This document shows positions 28,186 through 37,809 of a DNA stretch of 64,000 bases, piece after piece. The stretch lies in the NCBI RefSeq assembly GCF_014058685.1, contig NZ_CP059055.1:1116001-1180000 (forward strand), given 5' to 3'. Each line of letters opens with the position of its first letter. Within the stretch, counting starts at the first letter, position 1. This DNA comes from Lactobacillus johnsonii. GTDB lineage: Bacteria > Bacillota > Bacilli > Lactobacillales > Lactobacillaceae. Made by a program: the position numbers and the translations under genes. Below the pieces are notes generated by a model. That model ran no database searches. It saw nothing but the letters and a program-made list of their open reading frames with translations, and was not told the DNA's origin.

Positions 28186-29115
28186 TTATCCCCTCAATGT
28201 GATTTCAAAATTATCTAAATCATTAGCTAAGTGAGTATGTTTAAAAATCTTTCTAGCATCATGTTCTAATTGTCTACCAGCTCTTCCAGTATAGCGAGCA
28301 GAAATGTGAGTTAAATAAAGCTCTCCAACATTATGATCTCGAGCCACTCGAGCTGCATCCAAGCAAGTTGAATGGAAATAGCGATGGGCCATTTTTTCTT
28401 CTCCACCATCAAATGTTGATTCATGAACTAGAACATCGGCATTATCTGCTAATTCACCAATATTTTTTGTTGGCCGAGTATCATAAATGATTGTCACAAT
28501 TCGTCCTGGACGCTCTTCTCCAAGAAAATCACGTCCATCTAGTTTTTGACCATCACTTAATGTGATTGTTTTTCCGGCCTTTAATTGACCAAGAAGCGGT
28601 CCATTAGGCACATTGTATTCTGCCACTTTATCCATTAATAATTCACCTGGACGTGGCTTTTCAACTACACGAAAGCCAAAACTCGGTACTCGGTGATCTA
28701 AACGAGCTGTGTAGACCGCAAAAATATCATTTTCAAAAATTAAGCCATCTTCTTTTAAAACCACATACTTAATCGGATATGATACGCGAGTTTTAGAAAC
28801 TCTTAGAGAAGTTTGTACAAATTGTTCAATACCAGCGGGTCCATAAATTGTTAGTGGACCACCATCGCCTTGAAAAGAACGAGATGAGAGAAAACCTGGA
28901 AGTCCAAAAATATGGTCACCATGAGTATGTGAAATAAAGATTCGCGTTACTTTTCTAGGTCTAATGTTAGTCTTTAAAATTTGATGCTGCGTTGCTTCTC
29001 CCACATCAAATAGCCATACTTCATTTAATTCATCTAATAACTTTAGTGCGGTACAAGAAACATTTCTACTTTTTGATGGTTGCCCCGCACTTGTTCCTAA
29101 AAATTGTATTTCCAT
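28186..29115 (-). CDS. rnz: Ribonuclease Z
   Basis: This endonuclease removes the 3' trailer of tRNA precursors lacking encoded CCA. It has the metallo-beta-lactamase motif SHTHGDHIFGLPGFL and further metal ligands in HRVPSFGFRV, IIYDTRPT and LTHISARYTGR. It opens MEIQFLGTSAGQPSKSRN, typical of RNase Z. The length of 309 residues is normal. It is 13 bp downstream of the acyltransferase gene and starts the rnz-SDR-LapA cluster. Confidence 0.97.
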   Translation of the reverse strand: MEIQFLGTSAGQPSKSRNVSCTALKLLDELNEVWLFDVGEATQHQILKTNIRPRKVTRIFISHTHGDHIFGLPGFLSSRSFQGDGGPLTIYGPAGIEQFVQTSLRVSKTRVSYPIKYVVLKEDGLIFENDIFAVYTARLDHRVPSFGFRVVEKPRPGELLMDKVAEYNVPNGPLLGQLKAGKTITLSDGQKLDGRDFLGEERPGRIVTIIYDTRPTKNIGELADNADVLVHESTFDGGEEKMAHRYFHSTCLDAARVARDHNVGELYLTHISARYTGRAGRQLEHDARKIFKHTHLANDLDNFEITLRG

Positions 29116-29128
29116 GAAAACCCTATTT

Positions 29129-31078
29129 CTAATATTTTCCTTCGGTAACTAAAACTTTAGTTATATAGGCACTATAAAATTTCGATCCTTCTGGAGTTGG
29201 ATGTGTATGATCATCGTAGAACCAATCTGGATGACTTCCAGCAAACTCATGCCACTTAATAATCGTTAAGTTTGGATATTTTTTCGTTGCTGCATCTAGT
29301 TCACCATTAACTTGATCTTGCCAATCACGCGTTGGCACATGAGTATTAACCCAAAAAACATGTCTCTTTGGACCAATAATTTGCATTAAGTGATCAAGTT
29401 CTTTTGGTTCAAAGGCTCCGTTTGTTCCTAAGCCAATTAGCACATTATCATTTAAAGCACCCTTTGCTTTGTATTGTTCAAAAAGTGGAATAGTATCACC
29501 CAATTGTCTAGAAACAACTGCATCAATAATTAAATGTGGCATCAATTTTTGTAAGTTTTGGCTAGATCCAGCCATTACTGAGTCTCCAATGGCAGTCACC
29601 TGAATTTTTTGTGCTAGTTGTAAATCAACTTGAGAAATTCCGTATTTTTCAAAGTCTTTATTTACCGGTTTGGTAACTGCCGCTTTCTTAGCTTGTTTTA
29701 TAAGATCAGCTTTTGAAGTTGGTGCTGTTTTCTTTCTAGACTGAGCTTCCTTAATTAATTTTTTATTACTCTTTAGCTGCTTACTCCGATTTGATTTAAT
29801 CTGTTTAGCTAGTTGAGAGTGATTAGGATTTTCCGCTTTGACAGTTGGCGCTTTTAAAATTCCAAAACTACCTAGAATAAAAACTATTATCCCTGTTGCG
29901 AAAAGTATCTTTGCTTGATAGTGTTTTGCTCGTAAATTTAAGGCCTTAGTTAAGAATTGACGAACCTTTTCCCAATCAATTCGACCAAATGGTTTTTCAA
30001 TAAAACGATAACTAAGTTCAGCAATTATCAAAATTAAAATAACTTCGATTGAATGATATAAAACCACATGATCGGCAATATCTTTAACCTTATCTTCAAA
30101 GAAAATCATTACTGGAAATTGATATAAGTAAATTCCATATGAACGTGACCCAATCCATTTAAATACTGGATTAGTTAACCACTTGTTCCAGCTACTGCCT
30201 GGATGAGCAATGATTCCAACAAAAATCGTTGTTACTAGTGAAAAGAAGAACATCCCTCCACGATAGGCAAATGCTTTTTGTGGATTAAAAATTGGACTCG
30301 TTGCCATTAGTAAGATAGCTACTAATGATATAGCTCCCACAATATTTAAGAGCCAATGATCTCTTTTTTCTAGATTTGCATTTAACTTCCAAGTTGGCCA
30401 AAAAACTGCTAGCATTGCTCCCAAACCTAGAGAGAAGAATCTTGTATCCGTCCCATAGTAAATTCTACTTGTATCGACACCTGGTTTAAATAAAAATGCC
30501 ATCTCTAACGCAGAAAATAAAGTTACAGCTGTAATAATCCAAAAAATTGTTTTTTTCTTTTTAGCGAACTTAACTAGCAAAAAGATTATTAGGGGCCAAA
30601 TAATGTAAAATTGACCTTCAATTGACATGGTCCATAAATGAACAAATGGCGATTCATTAGCTGCAAATCGTTCAAAATAACTTTGTCCATTCTTTATCTG
30701 CCAAAAGTTATAGACGTTCAGTAAATTAGTAACGACTATTTGATTCAACTTAGCTAGAAGATTCTGCTGAAAAAGTAAGATATAGGCACTACATCCCCAC
30801 AACAGTGTAATCATTTGAGGGTATAATTTTTTGATTCGCCTGATGTAGAAAGATTTGAAATTATACTCTCCCCGCTCCTCATAGGCATGAAACATATGGT
30901 CTGTAACTAAATAACCCGATAATACTAAAAATATCGGTACTCCTAAATATCCACCCATAAACTGGTTTGGATTAAGGTGATATAGAATTACTCCAATAAC
31001 GGCTAGAGCACGAAGTCCGGCATAACCTGTAATAAAGCGGTTCTTTTTATTCAAAAGTCTTACTCCCAACTTTTTCAA
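29129..31078 (-). CDS. Peptidoglycan O-acetyltransferase-like membrane protein (OatA type)
   Basis: The 649-residue protein joins an N-terminal acyltransferase-3 domain to an extracellular SGNH-like esterase domain. The N-terminal domain has about ten membrane helices and includes GYAGLRALAVIGVILYHL, FLVLSGYL and WTMSIEGQFYIIWPL. The SGNH motifs are GDSVMAG, GTNG and DHTHPTPEG. This is the OatA architecture, which acetylates muramic acid and gives lysozyme resistance. A basic linker (residues about 420-480) separates the domains. It lies 5 bp after obgE, so cotranscription is likely. Confidence 0.88.
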   Translation of the reverse strand: MKKLGVRLLNKKNRFITGYAGLRALAVIGVILYHLNPNQFMGGYLGVPIFLVLSGYLVTDHMFHAYEERGEYNFKSFYIRRIKKLYPQMITLLWGCSAYILLFQQNLLAKLNQIVVTNLLNVYNFWQIKNGQSYFERFAANESPFVHLWTMSIEGQFYIIWPLIIFLLVKFAKKKKTIFWIITAVTLFSALEMAFLFKPGVDTSRIYYGTDTRFFSLGLGAMLAVFWPTWKLNANLEKRDHWLLNIVGAISLVAILLMATSPIFNPQKAFAYRGGMFFFSLVTTIFVGIIAHPGSSWNKWLTNPVFKWIGSRSYGIYLYQFPVMIFFEDKVKDIADHVVLYHSIEVILILIIAELSYRFIEKPFGRIDWEKVRQFLTKALNLRAKHYQAKILFATGIIVFILGSFGILKAPTVKAENPNHSQLAKQIKSNRSKQLKSNKKLIKEAQSRKKTAPTSKADLIKQAKKAAVTKPVNKDFEKYGISQVDLQLAQKIQVTAIGDSVMAGSSQNLQKLMPHLIIDAVVSRQLGDTIPLFEQYKAKGALNDNVLIGLGTNGAFEPKELDHLMQIIGPKRHVFWVNTHVPTRDWQDQVNGELDAATKKYPNLTIIKWHEFAGSHPDWFYDDHTHPTPEGSKFYSAYITKVLVTEGKY

Positions 31079-31083
31079 ATTTT

Positions 31084-32370
31084 CTAATCTACAAATTCAA
31101 AAGTAAAGTCAGCTATTGAAACATCGTCGCCAGTTACTGCTCCATTTTCTCTTAAAGCTTCATCTACACCCAAGCGCTTTAATTTACGAGCTAGAAGCAT
31201 AATTCCGTCAGTATGGTCAAGGTTAGTTCTTTGAACAAGACGCTCTAACTTATTGCCTGTAACAACAAAGCTGTGTTCGCCTGTTCTTTCAACCTTAAAG
31301 CCTTCATCTTCTGGTTTCTTATAAACATATTCTTTTTCGGCAACTTTGATTTCTGCTGGTTTTTCAGCTTCTTCTTTAGCAACTTCTTCAACAAGATCTG
31401 CGGTCTTACCCATTAGTTCACTAACACCTTTATGGGTAACACTAGAAATAGGATAGACAGTTTTATCTCCTAGTTTCTTCTTAAATTCCGCAAATTTTTC
31501 TTCACTACCAGGAATATCCATTTGTGTTGCTACAATAATTTCTTTCTTGGTAGTTAAATCCTTAGTGTAGCCTGCTAATTCCTTACGAATTGTCTCATAG
31601 TCTTCGTAAGCATCACGGCCATTGTTTGGATCCATTGAAACTAAGTGTAAGATTACTTTTGTACGTTCAACATGACGCAAGAATTGAATTCCAAGTCCAA
31701 CACCTTTTGAAGCACCTTCAATTAATCCTGGCAAGTCAGCCATTGAAAAATCACGACCATCTGGAAGAACAACCATTCCTAAGTTAGGAGTTAAAGTTGT
31801 AAATTCATAAGCGGCAATCTTTGGCTTAGCCTTAGTTACAACGGATAACAAGGTTGACTTACCAACAGATGGGAATCCTACTAGCCCGACATCAGCTAAG
31901 ACTTTTAACTCCAAGCGTAAAGTACGGAATTCTCCTGGTTCACCATTTTCAGCAATTTCTGGAGCAGTTCTTGTTGGAGTAGCAAAGTGAATATTACCTC
32001 TACCACCTTTTCCTCCGTGAGCTACTACCAATTCTTGACCATTTTCAACTAAGTCGCCCAAAAGCTCGCCAGTATTAAAATCATAGACACTTGTTCCCAT
32101 CGGAACTTTTAATCTTACATCTTTTGCTCCGCGGCCATATTGTGATTTAATACGACCATTTTCACCGTTATCTGCCTTAAACTTACGTCTAAAGCGGAAA
32201 TCCATTAAGGTTCTTAGGCCGGAGTCAGCAACTAAAATAATACTGCCTCCGCGGCCTCCGTCTCCACCGGCTGGTCCACCAAGTGGAACATATTTCTCAT
32301 GTCGAAAAGCAACGGCACCGTCGCCGCCCTTTCCTGCTTGTACATCTATTTTTGTTTGGTCGACAAACAT
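31084..32370 (-). CDS. obgE: GTPase ObgE/CgtA
   Basis: This essential ribosome-associated GTPase takes part in 50S assembly and stress signalling. The glycine-rich Obg fold ([20 protein letters not shown]) comes first. The G domain follows, with the P-loop [19 protein letters not shown] and TQMD in the NKxD position. The C-terminal OCT domain has [20 protein letters not shown]. The 428-residue length is normal for lactobacilli. The start follows AGGAGGCACAC. Confidence 0.97.
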   Translation of the reverse strand: MFVDQTKIDVQAGKGGDGAVAFRHEKYVPLGGPAGGDGGRGGSIILVADSGLRTLMDFRFRRKFKADNGENGRIKSQYGRGAKDVRLKVPMGTSVYDFNTGELLGDLVENGQELVVAHGGKGGRGNIHFATPTRTAPEIAENGEPGEFRTLRLELKVLADVGLVGFPSVGKSTLLSVVTKAKPKIAAYEFTTLTPNLGMVVLPDGRDFSMADLPGLIEGASKGVGLGIQFLRHVERTKVILHLVSMDPNNGRDAYEDYETIRKELAGYTKDLTTKKEIIVATQMDIPGSEEKFAEFKKKLGDKTVYPISSVTHKGVSELMGKTADLVEEVAKEEAEKPAEIKVAEKEYVYKKPEDEGFKVERTGEHSFVVTGNKLERLVQRTNLDHTDGIMLLARKLKRLGVDEALRENGAVTGDDVSIADFTFEFVD

Positions 32371-32477
32371 TATGTGTGCCTCCTTTATATATCAATTTAT
32401 AATTAAAAATTTCCTTAAAGTTTCTTAACTATAATACCATATCAAGCCCCATTAAATCAGGTCTTTTATTGGTTAAT

Positions 32478-34280
32478 TTATAAACTCAATTTTACAGTTT
32501 GTGCTTGCGGAAGAGTTAGACCAGCTTCTCTTAATTCATCCACTGATGCTTCTTTAATTTTCTTTAAAGAACCAAACTTTCTTAGGAGCTTATTTCTAGA
32601 TTTAGGCCCAATACCCTTAATTTCATCTAATTTACTTGAAAGAGCATTTTTGGCATGAGTTCTTCTATGAAAAGTAATTGCAAAGCGGTGAACTTCATCC
32701 TGAATTCTGGTCATTAAGTAAAATCCCTCAGATTTTAGATCTAAAGGAATTAGCTTTAATTCTTCTCCCTTCGTAGGATCACCAAAAATCAAGTGATTAG
32801 TTCGGTGATGATCATCCTTTACCATTCCGGCGACAGGAATATTTACATTCAATTCATTTCTTAACACATCCAAACAAGCTTCAACTTGAATCTGACCACC
32901 ATCCATTAAAATAAGATCTGGCATTTTTTTATGTTCTTTTAAAAGTCGACTGTATCGTCTTCTAACTACTTCACGGGTGTTTCCTACTTCATCAGCCGCA
33001 TTTTGATGTTCAACCTCACCCTTTAATTTGTATTTACGATATTCATGTTTATCAGCTTCACCATCAGTAAATACTACCAAAGCAGAAACCGGGTCAGCTC
33101 CCTGAATATGAGAGTGGTCAAAACTTTCAATTCTATGTCCATACGGCAGCCCTAAAGCGTCAAAAATTTCTTTTTGTGCCCCCTTAGTTTTACGATTACC
33201 TAGTTCTAAGAGTCGGAATTTTTCATCTAGTTTCAACTTAGCATTGTCATGAGCCATTTCTAATAAGGCTTTCTTTTGACCACGTTGTGGGGTTCTTACG
33301 GGTACCTTTAGTACTTCAGACAAAGATTCATTATCAATTCCAGCTGGTACTAAAACTTCTTTTGGTAAAATACGATTACGCTGTCCATAAAATTGAGCAA
33401 TGAAGGAAACAAAGGCATCTTGTGGATCATTAGTATCAGTTAAAGGAAATAGTCTTGTTTCACGACGTAATAACTTAGCCTGTCTTAAAAAGAAAATCTG
33501 AATTGAAATCCAAGACTTATCAACATAAAAATTAAAGATATCCCGTTGAGTATGATCATTAGAAATAATCTTTTGTTTCTCAACAGTTTGTTCAATATAT
33601 TTCAATTGATCCCTAATTTCAGCAGCACGTTCAAATTCTAGATCCATTGAAGCTTGTGTCATTTTTTCTGTCAGATCTTGCTTAACCTGGGCGATGTCTC
33701 CATTTAAAAATCGCTTTATCTTTCTAATCTGAGCATCATACGTACTCTTTGACACTTCCTTAAAGCAAGCTCCCAAACATTGTCCCATGTGATAGTAAAG
33801 ACAGGGACGTCCTTGATGACCGGTACATCTTCTTAGGGGCCAGACTTTTTGAATAAATTTCAAAGTTGCTTGCGCTGCATAAACATTTGGATAAGGTCCA
33901 AAATAGTAACCGTGATCTTTATGAACAATTGATGTCAAACGTGTTTGCGGATCACGTTCATTAGTGATTTCAATGTAAGGATAGCCTGTGCCTTGCTTTA
34001 ACTGGACATTATAGTAAGGCTGATATTTTTTGATTAGTGTAATTTCTAACAAAAAAGATTCCTTATCGGATGAGACAGTAATGATATCAAAATCACGTAT
34101 TTCACGTACAAGTTCAGCACGTCTCCCCACCTGTTTACTTTTAAAATAGGAACGAACGCGGTTCTTTAAGTTTTTAGACTTTCCCACATAAATCACATTA
34201 CCATTAACATCTTTCATTAAGTAGCAACCTGGCTTATCCGGCAAAAGTTTTAATTTATTTTCAATATGTTCCGTTGCCAT
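32478..34280 (-). CDS. uvrC: Excinuclease ABC subunit C
   Basis: This nuclease makes the dual incisions of nucleotide excision repair with UvrA and UvrB. The GIY-YIG domain is at the N-terminus (PGCYLMKDVNGNVIYVGKSK). The UVR motif (MDLEFERAAEIRDQLKYIE) contacts UvrB. The RNase H-like nuclease has SFDHSHIQGADPV and LILMDGGQIQ. Tandem helix-hairpin-helix motifs (LDEIKGIGPKSRNKLLRKFG) end the protein. At 600 residues it is full length. It diverges from the nucleoside hydrolase. Confidence 0.97.
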   Translation of the reverse strand: MATEHIENKLKLLPDKPGCYLMKDVNGNVIYVGKSKNLKNRVRSYFKSKQVGRRAELVREIRDFDIITVSSDKESFLLEITLIKKYQPYYNVQLKQGTGYPYIEITNERDPQTRLTSIVHKDHGYYFGPYPNVYAAQATLKFIQKVWPLRRCTGHQGRPCLYYHMGQCLGACFKEVSKSTYDAQIRKIKRFLNGDIAQVKQDLTEKMTQASMDLEFERAAEIRDQLKYIEQTVEKQKIISNDHTQRDIFNFYVDKSWISIQIFFLRQAKLLRRETRLFPLTDTNDPQDAFVSFIAQFYGQRNRILPKEVLVPAGIDNESLSEVLKVPVRTPQRGQKKALLEMAHDNAKLKLDEKFRLLELGNRKTKGAQKEIFDALGLPYGHRIESFDHSHIQGADPVSALVVFTDGEADKHEYRKYKLKGEVEHQNAADEVGNTREVVRRRYSRLLKEHKKMPDLILMDGGQIQVEACLDVLRNELNVNIPVAGMVKDDHHRTNHLIFGDPTKGEELKLIPLDLKSEGFYLMTRIQDEVHRFAITFHRRTHAKNALSSKLDEIKGIGPKSRNKLLRKFGSLKKIKEASVDELREAGLTLPQAQTVKLSL

Positions 34281-34360
34281 AAATTATTTTTCCTTCCTAT
34301 TAAAATTCCCATAGTATTTTATCACGTTCCTTCTTAAAACCAAGTAAGATGACTTTTTTG

Positions 34361-34390
34361 TTTACTCAATCCTTCATTTTCTTATAGAAT
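34361..34390 (+). promoter_or_regulatory. Promoter of the nucleoside hydrolase-DedA unit
   Basis: TTTACT (34361-34366) and TAGAAT (34385-34390) are 18 bp apart, about 30 bp upstream of the ATG at 34422, with GAAAGG as the ribosome binding site. Confidence 0.5.
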
Positions 34391-34421
34391 AGTAAATAGC
34401 CAAAAAGAAAGGTCGCAAATA

Positions 34422-35348
34422 ATGAAAAATATTTATTTTAATCATGATGGAAACATCGATGATTTAGTTTCACTTCTTTTACTCTTGCAAGCACCTGATA
34501 TTAAACTCATTGGAATTAGTGCCATTGATGGCGATGGATATATCGATCCCTCAGTGGAAGCTTGTCGGAAAATGGTCGATAGATTCAATTTACGTGGTGA
34601 TAAATTAGAAGTTGCTCGCTCTAATTCACGTGCTGTTCATCAATTTCCAAAAGAGTGGCGGATGGCAACATACTCATTTAACTACTTTCCAATCTTAAAT
34701 GAGAGCGGTGAAATTAAAACCCCAGAAGCTGCGTTGCCTGCTCATTTAGATATGATTGATAAAATTAAAAAAACAGATGGTCCCGTTACCTTAGTAATGA
34801 CTGGTCCAATCACTGATTTAGCTCGAGCATTAGACGAAGATGCTTCAATTCAATCAAAAATTGAAAAAGTCTACTGGATGGGTGGCTCTCTGGACGGACA
34901 TGGAAACGTAGTTAGCGTTGATGCTGACGGCACTCAAGAATGGAATGCTTTTTGGGATCCGGATGCAGTGAGACGAGTTCTAGATTCCGATCTTAAAATT
35001 CAAATGGTCGGCTTAGAAAGTACCGAAGAACTTCCTTTAACTGATGAACTTCGTCAGCACTGGGCTAGTTTAAGAAAGTATCCAGCTATTGACTTAGTTG
35101 GTTTAGGATACAGCTTAATTATTTCTGTTCCAAATGCAGAGCTATATTTGTGGGACGTTTTAACCACTATGTCAGCTCTCTACCCTGAACTTGTTGAGAC
35201 ACGTCAGGTAAAAGCAAATGTTATTACATCAGGGTTAGCAAGTGGTCGCATGTTTATCGACCCTAATGGAAAAGAAATTACTGAAGTAACAAAAGCAGAT
35301 AAAGATTTATTCTTTAAGAAAGTAGATAAAATTTTAGAAAGACAATAA
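34422..35348 (+). CDS. Inosine-uridine preferring nucleoside hydrolase family protein
   Basis: This 308-residue enzyme should cleave the N-glycosidic bond of nucleosides to ribose and base. The N-terminal calcium-binding motif reads DGNIDDLVSLLLL where most members have DTDxGxDDA, so the first Asp is kept and the spacing is altered. VTLVMTGPITDLARAL, WMGGSL and EWNAFWDPDAVRRVL are further family landmarks. The active-site Asp late in the protein is less clear. It is followed after 8 bp by a DedA gene. Substrate preference cannot be read from the sequence. Confidence 0.85.
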   Translation: MKNIYFNHDGNIDDLVSLLLLLQAPDIKLIGISAIDGDGYIDPSVEACRKMVDRFNLRGDKLEVARSNSRAVHQFPKEWRMATYSFNYFPILNESGEIKTPEAALPAHLDMIDKIKKTDGPVTLVMTGPITDLARALDEDASIQSKIEKVYWMGGSLDGHGNVVSVDADGTQEWNAFWDPDAVRRVLDSDLKIQMVGLESTEELPLTDELRQHWASLRKYPAIDLVGLGYSLIISVPNAELYLWDVLTTMSALYPELVETRQVKANVITSGLASGRMFIDPNGKEITEVTKADKDLFFKKVDKILERQ

Positions 35349-35356
35349 ATATATAA

Positions 35357-35968
35357 ATGACAATTTGGTTAACACACTTTATCGAAAATTTCGGCTATCT
35401 TGCCATTATTCTTTTAATTGCCGTTGAAAATATTTTTCCACCTATTCCTTCAGAAGTGATTTTGACCCTTGGAGGATTCCTAGTTAGTGGAACTAAATTA
35501 ACTCTAATCGGAGTTATCCTAGCTTCAACTTTAGGATCAATTATTGGTGCGATTATTCTATTTTCAATAAGTCGTAATCTAACACTGCCACGACTTGAAA
35601 AATTACTTGAAACTAAATTATTTAAACTTTTAGGATTTAAAAAAGATGATGCTCAAAAAGCCATTGATTGGTTCGACAAACATGGAATTGGCGCCATTTT
35701 TTACGGACGTTGCATCCCTGTTGTTAGAAGTTTAATCTCAATTCCCGCAGGTATTGCCCATGTCGGCTGGACTAAATTTCTAGTCTTGACTACTTTAGGT
35801 AGTTTAGTTTGGAATAGTGTATTAGTTGGTTTAGGGCACTATATGGGAAAGAATTGGCAAGTCGTAGTTAGAATCTTTGATGATTACACAATCGTAATTA
35901 TTATCCTTTTACTAATTCTATTTATTTACTTTGGAATTAAATGGTACAAATCTCGAATTAAGAAGTAA
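35357..35968 (+). CDS. DedA/SNARE-associated family membrane protein
   Basis: The 203-residue integral membrane protein has the DedA core: ENIFPPIPSEVILTLGGF near the N-terminus, then FYGRCIPVVRSLISIPAGIA and LGSLVWNSVLVGLGHYMGKNW. The conserved Glu and Arg in these motifs suit the proposed proton-coupled lipid-flippase role of the superfamily. It is 8 bp downstream of the nucleoside hydrolase, so the two share a transcript that ends at the terminator at 35985-36017. Confidence 0.9.
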   Translation: MTIWLTHFIENFGYLAIILLIAVENIFPPIPSEVILTLGGFLVSGTKLTLIGVILASTLGSIIGAIILFSISRNLTLPRLEKLLETKLFKLLGFKKDDAQKAIDWFDKHGIGAIFYGRCIPVVRSLISIPAGIAHVGWTKFLVLTTLGSLVWNSVLVGLGHYMGKNWQVVVRIFDDYTIVIIILLLILFIYFGIKWYKSRIKK

Positions 35969-35984
35969 AATTTTGTTATATACT

Positions 35985-36017
35985 GGTTGGCGGACTGGAA
36001 GTTCGCCAACCTTTTTT
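35985..36017 (+). terminator. Terminator after the DedA gene
   Basis: GGTTGGCG (35985-35992) and CGCCAACC (36004-36011) form the stem, followed by six T. Confidence 0.92.
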
Positions 36018-36074
36018 GTTATAATTAGATATATGTTAAAGTAACAATTACATTTTTGTTAATGAGGTATAAAA

Positions 36075-36872
36075 ATGCTATTTCCCTACGAAAAAAATTT
36101 TAATCAATGGTGCAGTAGTCAAAATCTTGCGCCGCGAACAATTACTTCAATTAATCAATCGATCTATTATTTTTGGAACTATTTTTTACAAAATTCAAAT
36201 TTAGAACCTAAAGTTAGTAATGTTTCTGCTCAAGATATCCTCGCCTTTATTGACCACTTAGAGCAAGATCAAAATAAAACAATTAGTACGATTAATAAGT
36301 ATGTTACCCATTTAAAGAAATATTTTTCTTTTCTCTATGACCACCAATTAGTTAAAAATTATCTTTTTACCGATTTACATGGCTATACTTTTGATCGAAC
36401 TCCGCATATTTGTATTGATTGGATTGATCAGATTGATGAAATTATAACTTGGCCTGAAATTAGTCTTGATTGCAAAAAAGTTCTAATTTTGATTGCTCAC
36501 GGCTTTGACCCAAAACAATTTCTTAATTTAAGTAAGGCTAATATTTCAAGTATTAAAAATTCAAACTATCGCTCTATTCTCCTGACTAATACTGAAGAAA
36601 ATCCTCTTATTTTTCAAACAAAGACCGGTAAACAAATCTCTGCCTTAACCTCTTTAACTAGAAAAATTGCTCCAGACAAGGACATTTTAAATTTTGATCT
36701 TACCCCAGGAAAACTTCGCCTTTCTTACATTTACTATAAAGTAAATGACCCTAGCCTCTCTGACTTGAAATTAATGGAAATCCTACATTGTAATCGTAAG
36801 AGTTTGACTTATTATCGCAATCAACTAGATAAGCTTAAACTTGCTCCCTTTACACCAAAAAGAACGGTTTAA
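36075..36872 (+). CDS. Degenerate tyrosine-recombinase-like protein (SAM-like N-terminal domain)
   Basis: The first 100 residues resemble the core-binding domain of phage integrases and Xer proteins (FNQWCSSQNLAPRTITSINQ and TISTINKYVTHLKKYFSFLYD). The following part has the size of a catalytic domain (265 residues in total), but the expected R...HxxR...Y set is not found. LTPGKLRLSYIYYKVND sits where HxLRHTFAT would be, and MEILHCNRKSLTYYRN where the LGH...Y segment would be. It is therefore probably not an active recombinase, though it may still bind DNA. The frame is intact with a GAGGTAT ribosome binding site and a terminator at its 3' end, which suggests it is maintained. Confidence 0.6.
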   Translation: MLFPYEKNFNQWCSSQNLAPRTITSINQSIYYFWNYFLQNSNLEPKVSNVSAQDILAFIDHLEQDQNKTISTINKYVTHLKKYFSFLYDHQLVKNYLFTDLHGYTFDRTPHICIDWIDQIDEIITWPEISLDCKKVLILIAHGFDPKQFLNLSKANISSIKNSNYRSILLTNTEENPLIFQTKTGKQISALTSLTRKIAPDKDILNFDLTPGKLRLSYIYYKVNDPSLSDLKLMEILHCNRKSLTYYRNQLDKLKLAPFTPKRTV

Positions 36873-36888
36873 AAACCGTTCTTTTTTC
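36857..36888 (+). terminator. Terminator overlapping the end of the recombinase-like gene
   Basis: AAAAGAACGGTTT and AAACCGTTCTTTT form the stem. The stop codon of the upstream gene lies inside it. The A- and T-runs make it usable from both sides, which suits the convergent gene at 36901. Confidence 0.9.
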
Positions 36889-36900
36889 TTATTATTAAAT

Positions 36901-37542
36901 TTAATACCAGGCTGGCTTATCACCGTCAGTTCCAGGCTTATCTAAACCAACATTACTCTTAAGATCCTCTGCTGGATTTTCAATTATATTAACTATATAG
37001 TCTGCTACACTCAAGCGAGACACTTCGGTTCCCTTGAATGGAGTTTGAGCACCAACAGTCTTTTCATAACTTACTTCATCTTTATTAGTTAACCAAGCTG
37101 GTCTAATAATGGTGTAATCTAAATCACTTTCTGTAATCTTATCAGCTGCTGCTCTATAAGTGGTTAAGTAAGAACCTAAAACATTCTTATTCCATTCACC
37201 AAATTTTCCTGGTACTTCATTATAGATTCCTAGAGAAGAAACCCAAATTAAGCGCTTAATGCCATTTGCATCCATTGCTTTAACAACAGTTTCGGCTTGA
37301 TCTTCAATGTTTGCCCCAGCTAAGTTTGCGTAAACTAGGTCAACACCTGCTAATGCTGCCTTTAATTCATTAAAGTTGCTTGCATCACCCTTGATTATCT
37401 CTTCTCGACTTTCATCAACTTGATGTAATTTATTAGGATGACGCAAATATAAAACCATATCTACATCCGTCTTCTTTAATAGCATTGGTTCAACTAATTG
37501 AGCAATTTGACCAGCAGCACCTAAAATAGCAATCTTTGTCAT
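36901..37542 (-). CDS. NAD(P)-binding atypical SDR/NmrA-like protein
   Basis: This 213-residue protein has a Rossmann motif at the extreme N-terminus (IAILGAAGQIAQLVEP), GDASNFNELKAAL and the DYTIIRPAWL segment seen in SDR_a5/NmrA-like proteins. These bind NAD(P)H, and many act as redox sensors or quinone reductases. The catalytic YxxxK is not obvious (TTYRAAADK is the best candidate). A short potential leader peptide and promoter lie upstream. It is convergent with the recombinase-like gene. Confidence 0.8.
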   Translation of the reverse strand: MTKIAILGAAGQIAQLVEPMLLKKTDVDMVLYLRHPNKLHQVDESREEIIKGDASNFNELKAALAGVDLVYANLAGANIEDQAETVVKAMDANGIKRLIWVSSLGIYNEVPGKFGEWNKNVLGSYLTTYRAAADKITESDLDYTIIRPAWLTNKDEVSYEKTVGAQTPFKGTEVSRLSVADYIVNIIENPAEDLKSNVGLDKPGTDGDKPAWY

Positions 37543-37596
37543 TTTTATTTTCCTCGCATCACAAAATCAATAATTTTAATGAAAAGTTCTACATAT

Positions 37597-37635
37597 TTAT
37601 TTGACTACAGTGCAAATTTGAATAATCTCAGTCAT
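37597..37635 (-). CDS. Possible 12-residue leader peptide ORF
   Basis: MTEIIQICTVVK is encoded behind a strong AAGGAG site (8 bp from the ATG) and downstream of a good promoter (37674-37701). It lies 55 bp before the NAD(P)-binding gene on the same strand. It could be a regulatory leader, or the remnant of a deleted gene that kept its start signals. No function is proposed. Confidence 0.3.
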   Translation of the reverse strand: MTEIIQICTVVK

Positions 37636-37673
37636 GATTTTCTCCTTACCTAGCTATCCTCACTTACAATTTC

Positions 37674-37701
37674 ATAGTATTACTTATTATTAATAAGTCA
37701 A
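37674..37701 (-). promoter_or_regulatory. Promoter upstream of the leader ORF and NAD(P)-binding gene
   Basis: On the minus strand TTGACT (37701-37696) and TACTAT (37679-37674) are 16 bp apart. Confidence 0.6.
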
Positions 37702-37809
37702 CTACTTAAGATCAATTTTATTATCTTTTTTGAATATTTCGTATAGATTTACTATTCGAAAGCACTACAATAGATAAAGGAGAACATTATTAGATAGAGA
37801 GGTAAAAAT

